Source: Tubiluchus corallicola (lineage: Eukaryota; Priapulida; Priapulimorpha; Priapulimorphida; Tubiluchidae). Taken from it: a stretch of DNA of 33,352 bases. A model generated the notes under the pieces. That model saw only the letters and a list, made by a program, of their open reading frames with translations, was not told where the DNA came from and ran no database searches. Position 1 is the first letter of the stretch, and each line of letters begins with the position of its first letter. The translations under genes were made by a program, and so were the position numbers. This document shows positions 1 through 10,307 of this stretch, piece after piece. The stretch spans positions 622,001 to 655,352 of the forward strand of contig JAQGDQ010000056.1 in NCBI GenBank assembly GCA_030141605.1. Reading direction: 5' to 3'.

Positions 1-32
1 TATAAAACGCTCAAGTAAACAAACTTACTTAC

Positions 33-300
33 CATGATGATTAAAAAACTATGAATTGAATAGTCGTAAAATCCAACGCACACGGTGCCAAAATAACCTG
101 AATGAACTACTTTTTCCAGCTAGGTAGGTTTGATATCACTCCGCTTCGGTTTTGTTAGTTGTATAGTTCACGGCAAATAACTTTCAGGTCGAACGGAATA
201 AACAAATTTTGGAGAGTTGTTAGTAATAAACGCGAATATCAACAACTGTTTACAGTTAAAAGTAATTTCTGTAATAGTCAGTAAAAGGTAACTGCATCAA
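33..300 (-). other. putative first exon of a minus-strand gene (5' UTR plus start codon)
   Basis: On the minus strand a strong donor (ATG|GTAAGTAAG, exon boundary at 33) follows an ATG in good initiation context (A at -3, G at +4). From 35 back to 294 there is no other minus-strand ATG, which is unusual in AT-rich DNA and fits a 5' UTR. The open frame just before this ATG is closed by a stop at about 121-123, so the ATG would be the initiator, followed at once by an intron that leaves the window. The 5' end is a guess from upstream CCAAT boxes. The alternative is an internal coding exon of 33-120 (acceptor-like AG at 121-122), reading ...GYFGTVCVGFYDYS..., which I do not recognise. No product can be named. 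Confidence 0.35.
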
Positions 301-316
301 ATTTACTGCACTTGGA

Positions 317-433
317 TTGCCCGCCGGAGTGATAAGGCGCTACTAAAAGAACCCGCCAGACGTTTTAAAAGAGCGTAGCTGATTGGCCGCGTTGTATCTG
401 CAATGCGGAATTCATGCAGTTTTACTTTATTGG
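317..433 (-). promoter_or_regulatory. CCAAT/GC-box promoter of the minus-strand exon
   Basis: Two inverted CCAAT boxes (ATTGG on the + strand at 382-386 and 429-433) lie 47 bp apart. Two CCGCC/GGCGG motifs (about 319-323 and 353-357) lie between them and the putative exon. The stretch is visibly richer in GC than its surroundings. No TATA box was seen at a sensible distance. This layout is typical of NF-Y-driven promoters. Assignment to the exon ending at 33 is inference. Confidence 0.3.
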
Positions 434-698
434 ACTGCAATTTTAGTCGTTTCACCGAATGAGAAGGCTGTGCATGAAAAACGATTCAACAGAATAGAAT
501 GGAAATTTCAGACGGATCTTTAATTACTTTTTTTTAGATACCTGGAGATAATTTTTAATGACAAGAATAAAATATAATAAAAGAAAATATTATATTCATT
601 ATTTTTTATTAATTACTTTAGAAAGGGACTGATTAAATATGTCTTTCCACAATTAAAGGAAATCCAAGGGAAAAATTTTATAATGAGCTACCGTCAAC

Positions 699-1392
699 GG
701 GGGGGGGGGGGGGTGAATAGGGACAAAACCACTACATTGATAGAGTAAGCAATGCACAGTTCATTATAATTTTGTAAACCAACCCGATGCATGTACTGTC
801 TACCAAAGACTATTGTCAATGTAAAGTCACTAGTGGTTTTAGTGGCAACTGTAAACCAAAGGCATATTAATAACACAAAAAATAATGGCTATCTAAACTT
901 TTATTGACTGACCTACTCAGTGGGCCAGATGTGGTTATTTAGCAGCTGGCCGTTTGAGTGACTTGTCTTCAATAACCTTTTTTCAGTTTTGAGTCACTCT
1001 ATTTTTTGTGAGTTTTTGAGCAGTTTACTTAGTTTGATATAAACAACAGGGTGAATCCGGACAGCTTGCCACGCACGTGTCTGTGCTGGAGCACACTTCA
1101 AGAAAACAACACAAGAACAACGCAGTACAATGAGCAAATTGTAGGAGCTACAGCTAGCCCATTCAGAAAATGTTAGGTTTAGCTCTAAGATATGAGATCA
1201 ATTGGAGAGAACGGCGAATTTTGATGTTTGATGATATGCAACAGATTGTGCTACCTAGGAGCAGTGCTATCTAACCAAGCTTTGTAAATTTATCCTAGAT
1301 ATCAAAGTACTTTATTTTGTAAAACACGTTTTCACCTCTTGTAATGCAAGATGGGCACAAGAACTAAAAACAAGGCTGTCCCTATTCATCCC
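699..1392. mobile_element. terminal-inverted-repeat element (MITE-like), copy A
   Basis: The left end is a run of 15 G (699-713) leading into GGTGAATAGGGACA (712-725). The same sequence, inverted and with one change, closes the unit at 1377-1392 (TGTCCCTATTCATCCC). The interior codes for nothing. The roughly 690-bp unit between matching inverted ends is what a non-autonomous DNA transposon would leave. No target-site duplication is obvious, and the poly-G run blurs the left border. The superfamily is not recognised. Confidence 0.5.
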
Positions 1393-1399
1393 AAAATGC

Positions 1400-1558
1400 G
1401 GGGTTAATAGGGACACTGGTTTTTAAATAAAAATCATAAGAACAGTACCTTCAAAAAATAGATTATGTATGTGGCCATATGACTACCAAATAAAATTTAG
1501 AATAAAAACTAACAAAAATGTTATGGAGTTTGAAGATAAAAAATTGTCCCTATTCACC
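1400..1558. mobile_element. terminal-inverted-repeat element, short copy B
   Basis: This copy begins 8 bp after copy A. GGTTAATAGGGACA (1402-1415) and the inverted TGTCCCTATTCACC (1545-1558) bracket about 130 bp of AT-rich non-coding DNA. The ends are those of copy A, so the locus holds four copies of one 14-bp end sequence in alternating orientation. It may be a separate insertion, or one composite element with internal end copies. Confidence 0.45.
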
Positions 1559-1559
1559 T

Positions 1560-4500
1560 CGTTTCACAGTATGTATCCATGCAAATATACGTGAACACTT
1601 GCGTGTTTTTGTTCCGTGGTTAGCGTTGTATTGATAGCATTATTGATGGAAAGCCTAATCCGAATGGGGGTTGATGGCACAAGAAGTGGTATCGAAGAAT
1701 CGCGGATGTGAGTTTTTGATACTAAAAGTGACCAACCTTGGCCATGTATGGTTGCATGTCGTCGAAAATTGATTAATCAATTAACTAAAAAAGCAAAAAA
1801 AAATCAGCGATACCTAGATAAATGTTAAATTAACGTTATAAAAATATTAAGAATATTTTCGAGGCAGACGTGAAATGAAAATAGTAGTGTCTAGAATTTT
1901 TTAGTAGTGTTGCAAATGTATTGTTAAACGGTGTTACCACTGAATTACTAACACATGACCTAGCATGTACTGTGATGTTCAATCCGTGCAAAGGCCATGG
2001 AAGGGAAGTTCACTTGAGCACAATAACGTAATTTTTCGGCCCTTACAAAAATTAGTAAAAATGGCGTAATAGTAACAAGAAAATAACCAGAAAATTTAAA
2101 TTATTAGTGTTATTATTATTCACTAAATATTTTTTATTTTTTTTTTGTCGGATGTGAACCTGTTAAGCGATGTGCGGCTGTTGGTTACACTGCTTTCCAG
2201 ACTAGAACAAGTAGGTTGCGCCATCTAGGCACAGTTTGAGCAATAGTATTACATGTAAGATGTAATATTATTGTTTCATCTGTGACCTAGGCTTGTTATT
2301 AATAGATGAGTAGACTGTTATCAGAAGATGAGTAAAACAGCAAATCTAAAAAAATAACAATAATCACCAAAGTAATCATAAATATCGTTAAAAAATATAG
2401 GTATTCGGTGGGTTATTTCAGTGACAGTGTGCTTGTTTTACACTAGATATAGATATAGATAATTTATTTCGCACACCCGGAGAAAAGTTTAATCTGAAGT
2501 GTTACAAACTTTAAAAAGGTACTGCTGCTTTTCTAGTAAAAATGAGAAGGGCATATTTCGACATTCTAATTTCGTGATTTCGCACTTATTGTTCGATCCA
2601 TTAGTTCTTGACAAGTAAGTAAGTAAATAAGTAAGCATAAGCAAGCAAGCACTTGGTTTTATTTCAAACACAGGATTCGCAAAACATATTATAGCGAAAA
2701 ACTAAAATTTACAAAAACTATAAGATTAAATTAATAGTAAAGGTGCGGCTAAAATTTACAATTCCCGCACATAAGAAATTAGTTCGTGAAGCGAATTAGG
2801 GTTAGAGTTAAATTTAGCATTAGGAGTAAGGTATTCAGGTTCTCGGGGGAATTGAAAGCTCCTTCTAAAAGTGTTTATAATTATGATAAACAGCTCACAG
2901 CATGAAGATTTCGTGTGCGTGTATTACCAATCGTAGACGGGTATAGCGCTTCTAAATTTAGTTTTTGTTGGACTGGTTTTGTGTTCGGATCCGTTTTTCG
3001 GAAATTGTCCTTGCAGAGAGTTTTATTAGGCCCACCAGTATTATCTAATCACGTTTTTTTTATATTATGAATTTATCGGCAATCATTGCACATGAAGTAT
3101 ATTTTTGACAAATAAAATTCTTTATTGTAGTTGTTATATACATGCAAGTACACAAATAAAATGATTATGTATAACTAGATATCAACCAGGTAATAAGGCT
3201 CTAAGGTAGTAAGATGCACGTCTAAAAGCAGTGACTTAATACGTATCCAGCGTATAAGTCAACGTAAAACACAGCTATGCGTAACGCAGCTCTAAACGGG
3301 TGCATAAAAAACTATCAAATGATTTTTGCCACAGTAACGCATAACGTATTCCGTGTGTCTGGTAAGCGCTGCTAAAAATTACCAATATCAGCATAAAGCG
3401 AATGTCATATTGTCTTTTTGAATTGAATATTATTAAGTTGATTAAAATGTCATCATACATACGCGTGAAATGCACAATGATGGTGAATAATTCACGTAGG
3501 TCAGTGTCAAGAAATTGTATTCTAAAGACATTAAACTGTATATATTATAACATGCAATAACTATAATTTAAATAACTGTTTTATTTGCTATTTTATTATC
3601 GTAGAAAAATAGTTTCAAACAAACAGCTTCGCTCGCTCGTTTTATTTTTAGTTATTGTTAGCAGCTGTAGGTGGCACTACGTGCATATTTGCTCAGAAAT
3701 AGGATCACTAGGGCATATCATTAAATATTAAATATTTACTGTGGTAGTACTACACGCGTAAAAGATACGTTACAGGCCTAACACAATTGTTGGCCATTTC
3801 TATAATAAAATATATATTTTTGTTTATAGTTGACACGTAGTTTGTTCGTACATTAAATATATCTGTTACAACTCTTGAAATTCCGCGTTATTTTATAGTT
3901 CTCAGTTCTCAAACCTACTTCCTGATCGAGATTGAAACATTTCCAAATAACATTACGAATTATGTAAAAGGAATTTTGAACTAGTCGATTCCGATAAAAA
4001 TTTTAGTTCGATATCCTTTTATTGTAACAGAATTTGAGTTTATATCAGTTAATTTCTGTTTGCAGGTTCGTTTCTGAGCTATTTGTATCCGTTGCAGAGT
4101 AAAAGTATGTGTATTTAAGCCAGCATAAAAATTGTCAGCAGCAAATCTTATATGTTATACCGTGCAACTCAAATTGTGCAACGCAAAAGCAAGTTTATCA
4201 GAATTTTCGTTTTTTTTGTAAAGTATTACCGAAAGCTGGATAAATTTGTTTATGAAGCTTTGACAATTAAGCAAATCAAGCCACATTAAGATTAATATGC
4301 ACTCAGATTTAGTTCAGCGTAAACTATTTGATTAGTTCCCCCAGCGATATAAAAATAGATTTTATTAGAGTCATGTATTTTAAAAAATAACTCTAGATTT
4401 TATCATTAGCAATGGCCGTGAAATACCGCAGAAAAAGTTTAAATATAGCTACTACCCGCTGCATATTGATTGAGTTTGATATCGCCATGATAAAGAAACT

Positions 4501-4900
4501 AGGAAAAACAAGAGAAAAATCAAAAAAAAAGTTAAAAAGGACAGAGGAAAGAGACTTAAATGATTACTTTAATTGAAAGTATGAGAAAAATACCAATAAG
4601 TTGTGAACTAAACGCTGTCGACAATCCTATTTATGCTGTAGAAGCCCGAGCTCGGATTTGATTCGTATTTTGTCGCAGACACCGGACCGCGATCTATTTG
4701 TGAGCACAGAAAAAATGGACTGCATTTGCTGTTTCCATTAAAAAGAATCACACCGATATGTTTGCACTCATTTTAAATAGAAAGTTTGAAATGCATTTTT
4801 AAACTACATGCTTATTCGCACGGGAGAAAATTCCCCAAAAAGTAAACGATATTTGCTATGTAAATTTGTATGTTGCCCAGGCCTGCTTTCGAAATACTGT
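1560..4900. other. AT-rich intergenic DNA, no gene seen
   Basis: All frames are short and lack family motifs or paired splice sites. The only structure noted is a degenerate AAGT/AAGC microsatellite (2613-2651), preceded by short ATAGAT repeats (about 2446-2462). Numerous A/T runs occur throughout. Confidence 0.5.
2613..2651. repeat. AAGT/AAGC tetranucleotide microsatellite
   Basis: About ten tandem units of AAGT drift into AAAT, AAGC and ATAAGC. It is low-complexity sequence with no coding sense. Confidence 0.75.
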
Positions 4901-4901
4901 A

Positions 4902-5940
4902 AGTACAACAATGGCGCATCTAATTATACGGAACATAGAATAACAAAATACTTTATGCAATAGGGTACTTCCAGATGAACAATTCCTGATATTTCAAAAA
5001 TTCGAAAGAAATAATGAGCTATTTTTCTATTTGCAAACATGTCTATAACATGGTCCGTACAATGATGAGTATGCATTTAAAAAGCGTAAAGGAACACTAT
5101 GAGTCAAATTGGATAATGGCAGCCAGGCTGAGCCAGCGCAGGGGTAGGGAGGAAACTTCATAAGGGGTGGGGGGCGCTGCGAGAATTTACTCTACCCCGA
5201 TTTGAACGATTTTCAGATATGAGCAACAAAAATGGTCCACGTAATTATAGAGGACATGGAATAACATAATATCTAAAAAACAAAATATTTATAGTTATGC
5301 GTGTCTATGATGTAGAGAAATAATATTATTCCTAAAACGTTTTATTAAAAGGTCATGATTCTAACAAAACACAAGTTCAATGTTGATGCTTTTACCGACA
5401 AAAATCACTGTCTAATATACTTTTTGAAATGTTTCAGAAAGTAAAGAAAAGTAATAGCAGTAATGGTCTGTATATTCTATTTTTGCAAACATGTCTGTAA
5501 CAATGTTTTTACTTTGATGAGCAGTGTAAAAGAGCGTATGTGGTTTTAGTGAACCAAATTTGGTAGCAGATGTTATCACGAACATAAGAAGCTAAGAAAA
5601 AACAATTTGCAATACTAAAAATGCTTTAACAGCAACCACTAAAAAGTGGTGCAGCATGTAAGCGATTTTTGAATTTTAAAGAAGAATTATTTATCTTGGA
5701 AGTGCTTCAGTTTTGCCCTGAAAGTGTACAATTCGGTTGTGAGGGTTTCCCCGTACCCCCTTGTACGCCTATAGCGGGCTGTTACTATTAATGACTCGAA
5801 TATTATGAAATCTAAAATAATCGCATGTATAAGAAATGTTATCATAGCTCTAATGAAAAGATGCAGCAGCGCAAGTGATTCTTAAATTGTTAAATACTAA
5901 GCTTGAAAATCTAAAACAGAATTATTTGTCCTGAAAACAA
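4902..5940. repeat. ancient, degraded tandem duplication
   Basis: Several blocks recur in the same order. ACAACAATGG...TAATTATA..GGAACATAGAATAACA (from 4904) returns diverged from about 5222. A block containing TTTGCAAACATGTCTATAACA (about 5030-5125) returns at about 5482-5577. A block with GCAGCATGTAAGCGATT...GAATTATTTATC (about 5651-5698) returns at about 5864-5933. The offset grows along the array, so later insertions broke the copies. It carries no open frame. It is probably a fossil repeat family with unequal crossing-over. Confidence 0.45.
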
Positions 5941-7372
5941 CCAACCCGGGAAGGCGGCGAGGGATCCCAGCCTCGAAGGATGCCACGCCTGTATGACAGG
6001 AATCGAGAACGCTGTTATTTTACTTGTTGTGTTTCAATTGAAAAGCCTGGTTGAACAAGTGCCTAAATCACATTTTGGTAAATTTCAAATCAATAGCTTA
6101 TATAGAGCATATATAACCTTTTCTTTGTATTTCTAAGCATAGAAAACGTTCAAGTTAACTCAAAAAGTATATAAAACATAGGTATGTCATAATGGTACAC
6201 ACAAAACGTACATACTGGTCAAATTTCATAGGTCCCGAAAATTTTACAGTTTGTGATTATATACCCCTGAAAATTGCAATCAAAAGTGAGGCAAAAACGC
6301 GGAAGAGGCTCGTTAATAGTACTCATTTGTAAAAGTCTGCTTTTAAACTGCTTTTAGTGTATTTTTTTAAAGATCATATATGGAGATTTTCGCTTTCTAG
6401 TCGGTTAAGCCATCTTCGTCCACAAAACTTTATTTTTTAAAATGTGTAAATAAAGTGAACAAATTTAATCGTACTGTTGCAGTCCACTTTAGGTTTGTTT
6501 GAAAAAAATATCGACCCTGAAAATAAAAAAAAACAAATTTTGTTTTTTTTCCTCTTAGAATGACACCTATGTGACTTAGGCACTTATCCCATCAGAACTA
6601 GAACATCAACAGTAAAACCACTTTCTTCTTCCAACGTTTTGATTTTGTTTTTGGGTGAGAATTAGAGATGGAAAGATGGTTTAATCACATCCTATCATAC
6701 AATAAATAGCTGGTTGGCTTTTGAATTTTCGCGGGAGTTAGTGAAATTCGGTTGAGATTGTAAACCTATTTTTGTGTTTCAATACATTCTTGCTTCCCCA
6801 AACCGTCGTTTTGCTCGGTTAGTAGGGTTGTTGCATTTTGTGTTTTTAATTCTTTCAAGATTTCAGTGACAAAGTAATACACAGGTAACATAGCTTGCAG
6901 CTGCAGGGTATGGCTTTTGTTCCCAGAACCAAAGAATACGTTATACATGATGAAATACCCGGACTTTAGGATTTATTAGATCATAGTTTGAGCTTCATTG
7001 TCAAACCTTTTTCCCCAACTATGGGACTACTCCTTAGCCAGATACTACAAGGTTTCTGACATGGGAGGTCCCTAGCACCAACTTCTCTAGCTCGTTACTT
7101 TCATCAACAACACCGTTGCCTTATTGAAAAAAGGTGTAAAGTGAACAATAAGCAAGGAAATTGGCTCATTGGTAAATAAAAGGAAACGTCAGTTGATATA
7201 CGGCTTAATGTCCTGCTGTTGTTGTTGCAATGTACGTATGTGGCAGGAAAAGATTTCTGTGTGTTAAAAAGTAGATGTACCAGGTGTACAATGATATCAG
7301 CTAAAGTTGTTGTAAAATACGGTAGGTATAGGATTTACAAATGTTATCCGAATACCGAATGTAAGTGAAATT
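5941..7372. other. intergenic DNA, no gene seen
   Basis: AT-rich with poly-A and poly-T runs. A 60-codon minus-strand frame at 6766-6948 has no recognisable motif, homologue or convincing splice partner. No RNA gene was recognised. Confidence 0.45.
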
Positions 7373-8095
7373 GGTGCTAGAAAAAAGGTCACAAATGGAA
7401 AAGTGGGAAAAAATGACACTATGTGTTATTTTGACACAAATAATTTCTATAATGAAACAAGAATAGCATTCAATAGGAAGAAAACCTCAATCAATTAAAG
7501 TCCAACAATCCTAAACTGGACTTGTTCGTCTGGATCTTTTGTAGAAACAAAAAAACAGAAGAAAGACAAACATACTTATATAAACAAGTAAATATTACAT
7601 GGACTAAGGGAAAAACTCGCAAAATATTTTGTTTCTAAGAAAGAATTATAATTAACAATGCATGAACATTCTAGAGTCCTAGACAGTGTTGTCTGCAATT
7701 CTTTGACATTTTGAAGATGGTAATACTAGTAAACTGACTGATACAACGTATTAACATACTAAAGTCAGCTTAAAATGTTATAACATAACTTATTATATAA
7801 GCAACGGTTGTAAACAGCGTTACACAGTTTTCTAAGCAGGAATTTCTCAAAATGTAACCTGGAGCTAATTCGTAGTAGCTCGTTCTGATCAGTTTTTGCG
7901 TAAATCATTTTGTAAAACAAACTAAGACATCAACGGCGATGAAAATATAACCTTCTTACAGAAGTAATCATGTAAACAAATAAACGGCGTTGAAAACATG
8001 TAACCTCCATGGGAGGTAACTCTAAGTCTAAACTCTTAATTTAAGTGTGCCGTTTTTTCCCACTTTTCCAAATGTGCCTCTTTTTCCTGTGCCAT
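7373..8095. mobile_element. non-autonomous DNA transposon with long terminal inverted repeats
   Basis: Two inverted copies of a roughly 45-50-bp end share the core GGAAAAGTGGGAAAAAA, at 7397-7413 (+ strand) and inverted at about 8052-8068. The similarity continues outward through a GGCACA/GTCACA-like block and an A-rich block, and inward to GACAC/GGCACAC. The 620 bp between them code for nothing and contain two related CGGCG(A/T)TGAAAA direct repeats (about 7934 and 7985) and a small ACCTCC/GGAGGT palindrome. No clear target-site duplication was found. The superfamily is not assigned. Confidence 0.6.
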
Positions 8096-10090
8096 TCTTT
8101 CGGTGCAGCGTCATAGATTTTTATTTTTGCATGTAAAACGCAACATAGTAATAATATTCTTTTAGTTTACCAACTTACAGGAGTTAAACACTGCGAAAAC
8201 TAGTCTGAAAATTATAGCGTCTTGCGGGCTGACAATTTCATTGTCGGTAAAATTTTGCCTTATAAGGTGTAAGTATGCTTTGTGGTTTCGTTATTTTCTT
8301 GATCATGTTAGTTTGCTTGTTAATTCGATTATAATAACATGCATTTTCAAACTAATGTAAATAAACAAAACTTCAAAATCGTTAAAAAGAAAGCTATAAT
8401 ATGGTGTCTATAGTATCACTGTAAGAACTCATTAATGTAGATCTGCCCATTTCTTCATTATTTGATTGATGGTTGTCTGACCACACAAAGTATTTGTAAT
8501 GTTGAGTAACTACGATTAGCAATGGTATTGTTTAAACAGTTGCTGCTGATTGGCAATTCTGACCTAGGGCGGATCAAGACCTGCCCCCTGGCGGTCTAAA
8601 ACCTGCCTACCAATGTCCATGTGTATTTTTTACACAAACCGCTTCAACATAACACCGAGATAATTCTTACAATTTATCTATACAATTTTAGTAGTCTTGT
8701 TTTTTGATAGGCAGATTGTATCTGTGTCTGTGTTTGTATTTATATTTGTATCTATATAATTACAAATGTAGTAATTTATGAGCAAAAATACATATAATTT
8801 TTTGTTAAATCGTCCCAAACCTCATGTGTCTACTGAAAGTAAAGCTTTGCATATTATAAATTATAATATAGGTTAGAAATTTAATTATAAAATATTTATT
8901 TTCGATTTAAATTTCTTTGCGATATTTTAGGGAAAATGTGTAAAATGTGTTGATTATAATTATAATGATGATACTCATGTATTATTGCTGTGGTTACGTA
9001 TTTCTCTAGTTTGCCGAAAAGATAATGTTGCGTTTGTTTCGGCAACGGTTGCTCTGCACATCGGATAAACTTACAAATGAGTGAATTAATAAAAGAGTGA
9101 CTGAATAAATAAACGATAGATTCAACAAGAACAATTACACATACATAGGCAGGCAAGGAGGCACAGAAACAAATAAGCGCAGACAAGCGAACTAACAAAC
9201 AAAGTAATACAAGGTTAAATTCTGACAATAACGAGCTGGCTTTTTCGGTCCTTAAAGCACAAGAAAAGCCTGTATTTACGTAAAGCTAAAGATAAAAAAT
9301 CGTCTTCAAATTTTGCATCACTTAAATACTGCCTTATTGCGCACAGAGCTTGTATTAGTAACAACGCTTTATAAAACTTGAAAATTTACTATAGAACTTC
9401 ACTCCCGCGATGACCGTTAGGCGCAGCAATTTTGACGTTAGGTCATTTGAAACAAGTTTAGATAACATTGCGTAAAGTTTTAAAAAGTAATCATAGCATT
9501 CGTAGTGCATATTTCACTAACTAAGCTAAAGCATAAATTACTGTATCTTGTCAATAAGATTAAAATACGTTTTTGTGAGTCAGAGTGGTGCACACATAGG
9601 GAAGGTGAGACAGTGACATTTACCAGTTGGCGAGAACATTTTATATTACTAGGAATTTTCTTTTCTGGTTACATAAGTCTTTCAAGCAGGTAAGCGTAAT
9701 GCTAAGTAATATTACTTTCTGTGGAAGGTTTTTTGGGGTATACTTTAAAATTGCTTTTTCTTCCCCTTTAAGTAAAAAATTACAATTAAAAGGTAATCGA
9801 TTAAAAATTGTTAGTATTTGCTACGGATTTTTTATGCGAAAACTTTGACATAAAGCAGCGAATGCCATTAGCGCTAATGACATTCCACGACAAAAATGAT
9901 CTACTTTTCTGATTTTTATTGTAGCATATCTGTGCATACATAACAGCTGTATCTCACCAGAATAATGTATTGCTTTTGTCACTCCTGTATGCAAAATACT
10001 TACTACAAACTATTAATCCATTCTCCCTTTTGTCAAAGAAACAGAAATCTCTTGTTTCAGAACTGGAAAATCGTAACGTGGATGAGTCTT
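8096..10090. other. intergenic DNA with cryptically simple sequence
   Basis: No supported gene. A 110-codon minus-strand frame (8896-9228) is overlaid on AACA/AATA-rich cryptically repetitive DNA, and its translation shows no domain. Small + frames at 9505-9848 and 9965-10156 likewise show no motif. The last part of the interval grades into the forkhead gene promoter. Confidence 0.45.
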
Positions 10091-10108
10091 TTGTTCTCAA
10101 ACGTCAAA

Positions 10109-10269
10109 TGTAAACAGCCTGTTCTGCATGCGACTTTTCTAATGGCTGACCTGTAAACAGATATAAAAGACAAGAAATTACAAAAGCCAGCATCATTTTG
10201 TTGACGGCCATTGACTAGTGTACATTTGACCAGCGAAAGCGTAACACAGGAAGGTTAATATTGTAAACA
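10109..10269 (+). promoter_or_regulatory. TATA box and three forkhead sites of the FoxQ2-like gene
   Basis: A TATAAAAG box lies at 10162-10169, about 140 bp before the start codon, which puts transcription start near 10190-10200. The forkhead-consensus octamer TGTAAACA (each followed by G) occurs at 10109-10116, 10152-10159 and 10262-10269, all in the same orientation. Two copies are upstream of the TATA box and one lies in the predicted 5' UTR. GTAAACA is the optimal core bound by forkhead domains, so auto- or cross-regulation by Fox factors is likely. That conclusion is inference. Confidence 0.55.
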
Positions 10270-10307
10270 GAGTATTTGTGTTTTAGAAGTTTTCATACTT
10301 TGTTGAA

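Noticed and set aside
8896-9228. 110-codon minus-strand frame with hydrophobic start
   Set aside because: It lies on AACA/AATA-rich cryptically simple DNA, shows no domain and has no supported splice partner or promoter.
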